A stretch of 53,649 nt of DNA from positions 258,066 through 311,714 of the forward strand of contig NZ_JAGIAV010000001.1 of assembly GCF_017744675.1 (NCBI RefSeq), in the 5' to 3' direction. Shown one piece after another: positions 1-6,055 of this stretch (positions within the stretch are counted from its first letter, which is position 1; each line of letters opens with the position of its first letter). The DNA is from Flavobacterium sp. Lineage in GTDB: Bacteria; Bacteroidota; Bacteroidia; Flavobacteriales; Flavobacteriaceae. The notes beneath the pieces are model-generated. The model was not told the origin of the DNA. It searched no databases and saw nothing but the letters and a program-made list of their open reading frames with translations. Position numbers and translations under genes: made by a program.

Positions 1-30
1 GAGTCTTTGGATTAATCTTTTTAGACCAAA

Positions 31-206
31 TAGAAGAAAGACGCAAGAGGAAAGACTTTTTTCTTTGTGTCGAAAAAAAAAGAGCCAAACTGAAATTTCA
101 GTCTTGGCTCTTTCTTCTTTATTCTATTTAAGTCTCGTCTTTTCTCTTGCCTCTTTCTTCTATTTTCTCAAAAGCATCGAGTCTTTCCTCTTGCCTCTTT
201 CTTCTA
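31..206. repeat. Purine-rich inverted repeat overlapping the ada 3' end
   Basis: Positions 31-57 and 180-206 are reverse complements at 26 of 27 bases. A further direct copy of the right arm lies at about 137-165, and a related purine-rich stretch follows lepA at about 34292-34322. The right arm overlaps the last codon of ada. This looks like a dispersed intergenic repeat family and not a gene. Nothing else was seen in 1-203 apart from the terminator. Confidence 0.6.
79..113 (-). terminator. Rho-independent terminator behind ada
   Basis: A stem of AAAGAGCCAA pairing with TTGGCTCTTT extends inward with one bulge. An A-run on the left gives a U-run on the minus-strand transcript. It lies about 90 bases behind the ada stop and could work in both directions. 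Confidence 0.6.
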
Positions 207-1250
207 ATTCTCAACATTCTTCTTCTCCAGCTCCAAAAGCCATTTCTTCCGCCATAAACCTCCTCCATATCCCGTGAGTTCTCCATTTGAACCAACAACA
301 CGATGGCACGGTATAAGTATTGAAATTCTGTTTGCACCGTTTGCATTTGCCACAGCTCTAATTGCTTCTGGTTTATTAATGGCACTAGACTGTTCTTTAT
401 AAGATCGTACAGCGCCATAAGGTATATTTTGCAATGCAGTCCAGACCTTATTTTGAAAATCAGATCCTGGAGAGAAAAGCGGTACTGTAAAATCCTTTCT
501 TTTTCCTTCAAAATATTCTCTCAATTGTTTTTCTAAAATTTCAAAATGTCCATTATCTCCTTGAATAATAGTAGCATTCAACGTTTTAGCTAATGCCTTA
601 AATTCTGTTTCCAGCATTTTTCTGTCTGTAAATTCAAGCAGGCAAATTCCTTCTTTTACCGCGCAGACATACATTGTTCCAAGCGGAGTTTCTATTCTTT
701 TAAGATCAATTATATTTTGTGCTTTGCTATTTTTAGGAGAAACGCCAAATATCGATTTGAAAGAATCGTTAAAACCGCTTAAAGATTCGTAACCCGTGTC
801 AAAAGCTGTTGAAGTGATACTTTCACCTTCTTTTATCTTTTTGAAAGCGCTATTAATGCGAAACATTCTCTGATAGGCTTGAAATGTAATCTTATGATTT
901 TTTAAAAACCAGCGTCTTATTTTACTGGGTTCAATTCCGCGTTGAATTAAATCAGCATCTTTGAATTTTAAAGACGGATTTTCTGAAAGCTCTTTTAAAA
1001 TCTCCTTTATAAAATCGGGTGTTTCATTATATTTTTCTAGCGGAAAACAAACTTTACAAGGTCTGTAACCTTTTAAAATCGCTTCTTTTGAACTGGTAAA
1101 AAATTCTACATTTTCTTTTTTTGGCTTTCTCGCAGTACAAGTCGGCCGGCAAAATATACCCGTTGTTTTAACCGCAGTAAAAAAGACTCCTTCAAAAGAA
1201 GTATCTTTATTTACTGCTGCTTTGTACATTATATCATCTGTAAGCTCCAT
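204..1250 (-). CDS. ada: Ada: bifunctional DNA-methyl acceptor and AraC-type activator
   Basis: Repairs O6-methylguanine and methylphosphotriesters by irreversible methyl transfer and, in this family, activates the adaptive response to alkylation. The N-terminal zinc/acceptor domain has FCRPTC and RPCKVC, spaced as in E. coli Ada (Cys38/42/69/72). An AraC-type helix-turn-helix follows at about residues 95-175. The C-terminal methyltransferase domain has the IPCHRVV active site near residue 315, close to E. coli Cys321. Length is about 348 aa against 354 in E. coli. The ATG at 1250 was chosen over an in-frame TTG six bases upstream. The stop of the preceding gene lies 7 bases before this ATG, so the two are probably co-transcribed. 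Confidence 0.93.
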   Translation of the reverse strand: MELTDDIMYKAAVNKDTSFEGVFFTAVKTTGIFCRPTCTARKPKKENVEFFTSSKEAILKGYRPCKVCFPLEKYNETPDFIKEILKELSENPSLKFKDADLIQRGIEPSKIRRWFLKNHKITFQAYQRMFRINSAFKKIKEGESITSTAFDTGYESLSGFNDSFKSIFGVSPKNSKAQNIIDLKRIETPLGTMYVCAVKEGICLLEFTDRKMLETEFKALAKTLNATIIQGDNGHFEILEKQLREYFEGKRKDFTVPLFSPGSDFQNKVWTALQNIPYGAVRSYKEQSSAINKPEAIRAVANANGANRISILIPCHRVVGSNGELTGYGGGLWRKKWLLELEKKNVEN

Positions 1251-1256
1251 AATCAA

Positions 1257-2033
1257 TTATTCAAAAATGGGAGAAAAACTATTACTTTCAAGTACTTGTA
1301 AAGTAACTTTTTCTAATTGTTTGTTTAGAAAAGCATTTGCAAAATTTCCCATACTAATACGCTTTACTCCCAATTCTCTTAACTTTTCAAAATTAGGAAG
1401 ATTAGGCATACACATCAAATTTAGAGGCAGTTTTATCGTTTCAGTAATTTCCTTTATATCATCTTCGTTCGTAATGCATGGAAGAAAAACACCATCAACC
1501 CCAGCCATTTCATATTGTTTTAATCTGTACTTAGATTCTTCAATTTTATTCGGCAAATCCAAAAGAAATACATCAGAACGCACATTTACAAACATATCAA
1601 TGTTTCTCTTTTTTAGGTTTTCTACAATTGCTCTCAGTTTTGTGGTAAAAGATTTCGTTTCTGTTATTTCTCTTTTAGAGTTAATAACAACCGAATCTTC
1701 AATATTAATACCGACTATTCCAATTTCATACAATTTTGAAATATTGGCTAATATTTCTTCAGCACTATTTCCATAACCAGCTTCTAGATCTACATTTAAC
1801 GGAATTTTTAAAGCCGATTTAATTCTTTGGATCATAAAAAAATAATCTTCAAACGGCATGTTTTCTCCATCTTCATATCCTAAATCAGAAGCAATTGCAG
1901 CGCTTGAAGTTCCAAGAGCTTTAAAACCTAATTTTTCATATTGCAATGCACTCTGGACATTCCAAACATTTGCAAGCAGCAATGGGGTTTGGTTATTGTG
2001 CAGTTTTCTGAATTCTTCAAATCTTATTGTCAT
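1257..2033 (-). CDS. Isocitrate lyase/PEP mutase family protein
   Basis: A 258-aa TIM-barrel protein of the PEP mutase/isocitrate lyase superfamily. Family features include an N-terminal LLANVWN strand, SSAAIASDLGY, the acidic VDLEAGYG metal-binding stretch and GINIEDS. It is short like the single-domain, mostly uncharacterised members, and the lyase KKCGH-type loop was not found. A carbon-carbon or carbon-phosphorus bond reaction on a 2-oxo acid is likely but the substrate is unknown. An upstream in-frame TTG at 2057 overlaps a very good -7 box, so the ATG at 2033, preceded by an AGAAGAA stretch, is taken as the start. It is the first gene of an operon with ada; the reason for that pairing is unclear. 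Confidence 0.82.
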   Translation of the reverse strand: MTIRFEEFRKLHNNQTPLLLANVWNVQSALQYEKLGFKALGTSSAAIASDLGYEDGENMPFEDYFFMIQRIKSALKIPLNVDLEAGYGNSAEEILANISKLYEIGIVGINIEDSVVINSKREITETKSFTTKLRAIVENLKKRNIDMFVNVRSDVFLLDLPNKIEESKYRLKQYEMAGVDGVFLPCITNEDDIKEITETIKLPLNLMCMPNLPNFEKLRELGVKRISMGNFANAFLNKQLEKVTLQVLESNSFSPIFE

Positions 2034-2054
2034 AATTTCTTCTTTTAGTTTAGA

Positions 2055-2086
2055 CAAAAGTACTTTTGATATAAAGCCTTCTGCAA
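2055..2086 (-). promoter_or_regulatory. Bacteroidota-type promoter for the PEP-mutase-like/ada operon
   Basis: On the minus strand TTG (2086-2084) is followed after 21 bases by TACTTTTG (2062-2055), matching TTG-N17-23-TAnnTTTG. The ATG at 2033 is about 20 bases further on, so the leader is short. Confidence 0.65.
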
Positions 2087-2117
2087 CCGAAAAATTGACA
2101 ACTATTTTTTAAATAAA

Positions 2118-2145
2118 AAATCACGATCGTAATTGATCGTGATTT
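2118..2145 (-). terminator. Terminator downstream of the pheS-linked gene
   Basis: A perfect 11-bp stem, AAATCACGATC pairing with GATCGTGATTT around a 6-base loop, is flanked on the left by an A-run (U-run on the minus strand). It follows the stop of the 2167-2574 gene. Confidence 0.7.
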
Positions 2146-2166
2146 AATATAATTTATTGGCTTTTC

Positions 2167-2574
2167 TTATTTCACCATCACACCTTCAACAAACAAAATC
2201 GGCACTTCTTCTGTTTTGTTTTCGTCAAGCGAATTGGCTTTAAAAATGAACTTCTTATCGTACAAAGTGTTTCCGATGAAGAAAGTTACCATAAACTCAT
2301 TATTAAGCGCTAAAAGGCTCTTTTCTACCAATTCTATCTTCACAACAGAAACAGAAGGAACCTCAACAAAAGCGTGACGCAAAATAGACGTTTTTTTCAT
2401 CTCGCCATCAATTGTTCCAAATGCTTTTGAAACGACCATTACGCTGTCTAAGTTAAAATCGCTATCGTTAACCAAATAAGCATACCACACTTTTTCCATA
2501 AAATCGTCGCTCCATTCCTGCACTGCAGCTAGAAACACGTTTTCAACTTCTGGAATAATTATATCTTTTTTCAT
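2167..2574 (-). CDS. Conserved hypothetical protein downstream of pheS
   Basis: About 135 aa, soluble, with no signal peptide, membrane segment or metal motif. It is mixed beta-strand rich in the second half (repeated short hydrophobic strands ending EVPILFVEGVMVK). I do not recognise the family. The start was placed at the ATG at 2574, because the longer reading frame would begin inside the AGTCGAAAGT repeats upstream. It follows pheS by 90 bases on the same strand and ends at a good terminator, so read-through expression with pheS is likely. No function is proposed. Confidence 0.6.
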   Translation of the reverse strand: MKKDIIIPEVENVFLAAVQEWSDDFMEKVWYAYLVNDSDFNLDSVMVVSKAFGTIDGEMKKTSILRHAFVEVPSVSVVKIELVEKSLLALNNEFMVTFFIGNTLYDKKFIFKANSLDENKTEEVPILFVEGVMVK

Positions 2575-2578
2575 ATTA

Positions 2579-2660
2579 GTCGAAAGTTTGAAAGTCATAA
2601 AGTCGAAAGTCAAAAGCCTACTCTGAGACTTTCAACTTTCGACTTTACGACTTTATGACT
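2579..2660. repeat. Imperfect palindrome of AGTCGAAAGT-like units between pheS and the next gene
   Basis: Several short units of the form AAGTCATAAAGTCG and AAAGTCGAAAGT occur on one side of 2613-2630, with their reverse complements on the other side (CTTTCAACTTTCGACTTTACG). This makes a long imperfect hairpin in the intergenic mRNA. Confidence 0.6.
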
Positions 2661-2664
2661 TAAA

Positions 2665-3690
2665 TTATATATTTGCTTTAAATTGCTCTAAGAAACGAAC
2701 ATCATTTTCGTAGAACATACGGATATCTCCAATTTGGTATAAAAGCATTGCAATACGCTCTACTCCCATTCCGAAAGCAAATCCGTTGTATTCGTCTGGG
2801 TTGATGTCACAGTTTTTCAAAACGTTTGGATCTACCATTCCGCAACCTCCAATTTCTAACCAGCCCGTTCCTTTTGTAATTCTGTAATCGGTTTCTGTTT
2901 TTAATCCCCAATAGATATCAATCTCAGCACTTGGCTCTGTAAATGGGAAATAAGACGGACGAAGACGAATCTTAGATTTTCCGAACATTTCTTTTGTGAA
3001 ATAAAGTAACGTTTGTTTCAAATCGGCAAAAGAAACATCTTTATCAATGTACAATCCTTCCACTTGATGGAAAATACAGTGCGAACGAGATGAAATTGCT
3101 TCGTTACGGAAAACGCGTCCCGGTGAAATCGTACGGATTGGCGGTTTGTGATTTTCCATATAACGTACCTGAACAGATGATGTATGCGTACGCAACAGCA
3201 CATCTGGATTGGTCTGAATGAAAAACGTATCCTGCATATCACGCGCTGGGTGATATTCTGGCAAGTTCAATGCTGTAAAGTTATGCCAATCGTCTTCAAT
3301 TTCTGGACCTTCAGAAACGTTAAATCCGATATTAGCAAAAATATCTATAATCTGATTTTTTACGATAGAAATCGGATGACGAGAACCAATTATTACTGGT
3401 TCTGCCGCACGCGTTAAATCTCCAAAAATACCTTTTGATTCTTCTTTGCTCTCAAGTTCTTCCTGAATAACTCTTACTTTTTCTTCAGCAACAGCTTTTA
3501 AAGTATTTATAACTTGTCCAAAGTCCTTTTTTTGGTCGTTTGGAATATTTTTAAACTCAGTAAAAAGTTCTTTCAATAAACCTTTACTTCCTAAATATTT
3601 AATACGAAATTGTTCTAAAGATTCTTTGTTTTTTTCATTAAAGGCTTTGGCTTCCTCTATATGTTGTTTTATCTTATCTATCATTTTCAT
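2665..3690 (-). CDS. pheS: Phenylalanyl-tRNA synthetase alpha subunit
   Basis: Class II aminoacyl-tRNA synthetase catalytic subunit that charges tRNA-Phe as an alpha2-beta2 enzyme with PheT. At 341 aa it has the usual PheS length. An N-terminal coiled coil covers residues 1-90. Motif 2 is near FRNEAISSRSHCIFHQVEGLY, motif 3 is the C-terminal GFAFGMGVERIAML, and the substrate-site TEPSAEIDI is present. Two nearby ATG codons (3690 and 3684) are possible starts. pheT is not adjacent, which is common in Bacteroidota. A -7 box lies just upstream. Confidence 0.97.
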   Translation of the reverse strand: MKMIDKIKQHIEEAKAFNEKNKESLEQFRIKYLGSKGLLKELFTEFKNIPNDQKKDFGQVINTLKAVAEEKVRVIQEELESKEESKGIFGDLTRAAEPVIIGSRHPISIVKNQIIDIFANIGFNVSEGPEIEDDWHNFTALNLPEYHPARDMQDTFFIQTNPDVLLRTHTSSVQVRYMENHKPPIRTISPGRVFRNEAISSRSHCIFHQVEGLYIDKDVSFADLKQTLLYFTKEMFGKSKIRLRPSYFPFTEPSAEIDIYWGLKTETDYRITKGTGWLEIGGCGMVDPNVLKNCDINPDEYNGFAFGMGVERIAMLLYQIGDIRMFYENDVRFLEQFKANI

Positions 3691-3705
3691 TCAGTTCTGA
3701 GAATA

Positions 3706-3740
3706 CAAATTTAAGTATTTTGTTTAAAGTTTAATGTCAA
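3706..3740 (-). promoter_or_regulatory. Probable pheS promoter
   Basis: Minus strand: TAAATTTG at 3713-3706 with TTG at 3740-3738, a 24-base spacing slightly longer than typical. The pheS start is 16 bases beyond the -7 box. Confidence 0.5.
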
Positions 3741-3839
3741 AAGTTCAAAGTTTCCTTCAGAACTGTAAAACAGAATCTTTAAACCAGCATACAGCTCCTT
3801 AAATCTGTAAAAATTATTTGTATCTAAATCTCTTTACAA

Positions 3840-4367
3840 CTATTTTATAAGACTTAGTTTTTCTTCTATTTTTTTAATCTTTTCATGCCAATAATCTAAA
3901 CCTTCCTGATTTAGAACTGCTTCTTTTTTATAATTAGAAGAAACCCTTCCTAATTCATACCAGTTTTTATTTGCATCACGTTCTATTTCTTTTTTAGTCT
4001 CAGGCTCAACTCTATTGCGCCAAAATTCCATATTCTTAAAATACGTTTTTTTTATCTCTTCGAAATGTTCAATTAGCTTTTCTTTCGAATTCGGAATATA
4101 ACCTGGACCGCCGCAACCACAGGAATGAAAAGTAATGCCAACGGAATATAAACTTTTCAGATGTTCCCATTTCTTTAAATCGTCTTTTTTTGGCGATTCA
4201 AAATCCAGTCCCATATTAGCCATTAATTCTCCACACTCAGGACATTTGGCTTCAAAAACCGATTTTTCTCCTTTTTTTATATCTCCCATCAATCTTCTTT
4301 TAAATGTCTTTCGACAATTAAAACAAGCATAATGAGGTTTATAAGCTGTCATTGCGTATCTACACAT
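3840..4367 (-). CDS. Zinc-ribbon protein of unknown function
   Basis: About 175 aa, cytoplasmic. The N-terminus has a two-knuckle zinc ribbon, CFNC (about residues 15-18) and CPEC (about 42-45), followed by a Cys-Gly cluster SCGCGG near residue 83. The C-terminal half is charged and helical (ERDANKNWYELGR, KKIEEKLSLIK). I do not recognise a named family; nucleic-acid or protein binding would be typical of such ribbons but is only inference. An alternative start is the ATG at 4352, which removes five residues and still leaves the ribbon intact. It is followed by a hairpin and sits upstream, in transcription order, of the pheS promoter region. Confidence 0.65.
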   Translation of the reverse strand: MCRYAMTAYKPHYACFNCRKTFKRRLMGDIKKGEKSVFEAKCPECGELMANMGLDFESPKKDDLKKWEHLKSLYSVGITFHSCGCGGPGYIPNSKEKLIEHFEEIKKTYFKNMEFWRNRVEPETKKEIERDANKNWYELGRVSSNYKKEAVLNQEGLDYWHEKIKKIEEKLSLIK

Positions 4368-4380
4368 TTTTTCAGTAGTC

Positions 4381-4458
4381 AGTATTCAGGTTTTTAGTGT
4401 TCAGTTTCCGCTTACTTAGTCACAGTTTACAGCACTGAGCACTAAAAACCTGAATACT
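4381..4458. repeat. Inverted repeat with 25-bp arms
   Basis: 4381-4405 and 4434-4458 are reverse complements at 24 of 25 bases (core TTCAGGTTTTTAGTG). The repeat fills the gap between two minus-strand genes and could terminate the 4474-4830 transcript or belong to a mobile hairpin family. Confidence 0.7.
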
Positions 4459-4473
4459 GAACACCAAAAAAAT

Positions 4474-4830
4474 CTATTCAATAAGTTTTCTTTCTAAAAA
4501 ATAATTTACAATCGCTTCTTTCATTAAAACCGACTGTTCACCTGCCTTTAACGGAGGCAATTGCTCTTTTATTTTATAATGTGGCCAACCTTCTTCGTCG
4601 AAATATTCGAATTCATAAAATCCGTATGGTTCAAGCAATCGACAGATTGCAATGTGCATTAAATTCAGTTTTTCGTCTTTCTTGTACTCGCGGTGCACTT
4701 TTCCGTATTCCTGAACTCCGATTAGGTAAATTATAGAATCCAAATCTAAATCTTCGCCTTGCGAAAATTGATTGGAAAGTATATCGACGAGCTTTTCCCA
4801 TCGCTCTTTTAATTGTGTATCTCTAGACAT
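4474..4830 (-). CDS. Conserved hypothetical protein, cytoplasmic
   Basis: A 118-aa acidic protein without signal peptide or membrane segment. It is predicted mostly helical, with aromatic-rich YGFYEFEYFDEEGWPHY in the middle and a hydrophobic C-terminus (VNYFLERKLIE). I do not recognise a named family. It has its own candidate -7 box about 95 bases upstream, separated by a hairpin-forming leader, and is transcribed divergently from cvpA. No function is proposed. Confidence 0.65.
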   Translation of the reverse strand: MSRDTQLKERWEKLVDILSNQFSQGEDLDLDSIIYLIGVQEYGKVHREYKKDEKLNLMHIAICRLLEPYGFYEFEYFDEEGWPHYKIKEQLPPLKAGEQSVLMKEAIVNYFLERKLIE

Positions 4831-4851
4831 TTAATTTATGATTTTTGATTG

Positions 4852-4918
4852 TAGATTTTAGATTGCTGATATAAAAATATAATTCTGAGGGGGCAGAATC
4901 GCAATCTAAATCTAAAAT
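4852..4918. repeat. Imperfect inverted repeat in the leader of the 4474-4830 gene
   Basis: TAGATTTTAGATTGC (from about 4852) mirrors GCAATCTAAATCTAAAA (from 4901) with one indel. It would form a hairpin in the 5' leader of the minus-strand gene. The rest of the 342-base gap 4831-5172 holds the two divergent promoters and A/T-rich sequence with no gene seen. Confidence 0.5.
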
Positions 4919-4926
4919 TAGAGTTG

Positions 4927-4934
4927 CAAAGATA
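4927..4934 (-). promoter_or_regulatory. Candidate -7 box for the 4474-4830 gene
   Basis: The minus strand reads TATCTTTG, an exact TAnnTTTG match. No well-spaced TTG was found. The 5' leader would be about 90 bases. Confidence 0.4.
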
Positions 4935-5118
4935 CATAGTTTTAAAAAAATTAAACACATAGAATCATAGGTTAAAAAAACAAGTTTCTATATACAAGTA
5001 TGTTGTTAAAACAGTGAAACACCTTTTTCACATAAACAGAATATATTCTACTATTCGTTTTTAAATATTTAATAATAGAGTAAGCATAAAACCTTTGTCA
5101 CTTTGTTTCTCTGAACCT

Positions 5119-5146
5119 TTGCCACTCAAAAAAAGATCTATCTTTG
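5119..5146 (+). promoter_or_regulatory. cvpA promoter
   Basis: TTG (5119-5121) is followed after 17 bases by TATCTTTG (5139-5146). This is a full match to the Bacteroidota consensus, 26 bases before the cvpA ATG. Confidence 0.65.
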
Positions 5147-5172
5147 CGCCTCATTAAACACCAAACCTAAAA

Positions 5173-5715
5173 ATGAGTTTTTTTGATATTATCGTCGGTG
5201 CGCTTTTGTGCTACAGTTTATACAAAGGCATTAAAAACGGACTTTTTGTAGAAGTTGCTTCTTTTATTTCGCTGTTGTTAGGCATTTATCTTGCGATTAA
5301 ATTTTCTTCTTTAATGACGGGAATGATTTCAAAACATGTTTCTTGGAATCCGACTAATATTCAGATCACGGCTTTTATCTTAACTTTTATTCTGGTTGTA
5401 ATTGGTGTTTATTTCTTGGCCAAAATTCTAACTGGAATTGCCGATTTTGCCATGTTAGGTTGGATGAATAAATTGGGTGGTGGATTTTTCAGAGTCTTAA
5501 AAACCATTCTGATTCTGAGTATTTTTATTGCTTTGTTCGAAAAAATCAATTTCAACAACACTTTTGTCAAACAAGAAACTTTGGATAAGTCTATTTTTTA
5601 CAATCCAGTGAAAAAAGTCGCTGCTTTTGTTTATCCCTCAATCGAGAAATGGTACGAAAGTTTTAAAAAAGACCATTCTGAGAAACCTGAAGAAAAAGAG
5701 AATTCTGAAAAATAA
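5173..5715 (+). CDS. cvpA: CvpA family inner-membrane protein
   Basis: A 180-aa protein of the CvpA (colicin V production) family, integral to the inner membrane. Four hydrophobic segments lie at about residues 3-22, 28-45, 62-88 and 104-124, and a charged cytoplasmic tail is rich in Glu/Lys. The IKNGLFVEVASFISLLLGIYLA start is characteristic. Family members are linked to envelope homeostasis and colicin export, but the molecular role is not settled. It has its own promoter and converges on the PUL, ending at a strong palindrome. Confidence 0.85.
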   Translation: MSFFDIIVGALLCYSLYKGIKNGLFVEVASFISLLLGIYLAIKFSSLMTGMISKHVSWNPTNIQITAFILTFILVVIGVYFLAKILTGIADFAMLGWMNKLGGGFFRVLKTILILSIFIALFEKINFNNTFVKQETLDKSIFYNPVKKVAAFVYPSIEKWYESFKKDHSEKPEEKENSEK

Positions 5716-5728
5716 TAATGCAAATAAT

Positions 5729-5762
5729 AAACCCGACAGGTTTTAAAAACCTGTCGGGTTTT
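5729..5762 (+). terminator. cvpA terminator, identical to a palindrome at 17112
   Basis: A near-perfect palindrome: AACCCGACAGGTTTT mirrored by AAAACCTGTCGGGTT and followed by T residues. The same 33-base sequence recurs at 17112-17144 inside the PUL, so it belongs to a dispersed family as well as being able to terminate transcription. Confidence 0.7.
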
Positions 5763-5772
5763 ATGTATTGTT

Positions 5773-5838
5773 TGTCAAGCTGAGCGAAGTCGAAGCTACA
5801 GCCCAATTGGAGTGTCCTTCGACTTCGCTCAGGATGAC
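5773..5838. repeat. Hairpin repeat with 16-bp arms
   Basis: CTGAGCGAAGTCGAAG (5780-5795) pairs perfectly with 5817-5832, and TGTCA/TGACA extends the outer ends. It resembles a hairpin repeat I know as common in Flavobacterium intergenic DNA. It lies between the convergent cvpA and GH95 genes. Confidence 0.75.
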
Positions 5839-5885
5839 ATTCGTTTTCAAAAAACAATTTCAATTAAATATAAAAAAGCCTCAGA

Positions 5886-6025
5886 GAGGCAAAATATTTA
5901 TAGATATCATTTCCGCATATACAGAAAAGCTCCAGCGGAGCGACATATTAGTTATAAATTTATATGTCGCTCCGCTGGAGCTGTTTTGTTGTGGATGTCT
6001 GTTTTCTATAAATATTTCGCTCCTC
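5886..6025. repeat. Nested inverted-repeat element
   Basis: The inner arms 5928-5948 and 5962-5982 are a perfect 21-bp inverted repeat (core CTCCAGCGGAGCGACAT) around 13 bases. The outer arms 5886-5904 and 6005-6025 also mirror each other (AATATTTATAGA). The roughly 140-bp nested structure resembles a MITE- or REP-like element. No coding sequence was seen in 5763-6055. Confidence 0.7.
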
Positions 6026-6055
6026 CGGAGCTTATTCTAAAAACGAATATTGTTA

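Noticed and set aside
65..277. 70-codon plus-strand frame with a hydrophobic centre
   Set aside because: It is made of the purine-rich repeats read backwards and overlaps the ada end; no start signal or homologue type is evident.
1222..1776. 184-codon frame on the plus strand
   Set aside because: It lies antisense to the PEP-mutase-like gene, has no recognisable domain, and its codon pattern is that of a shadow frame.
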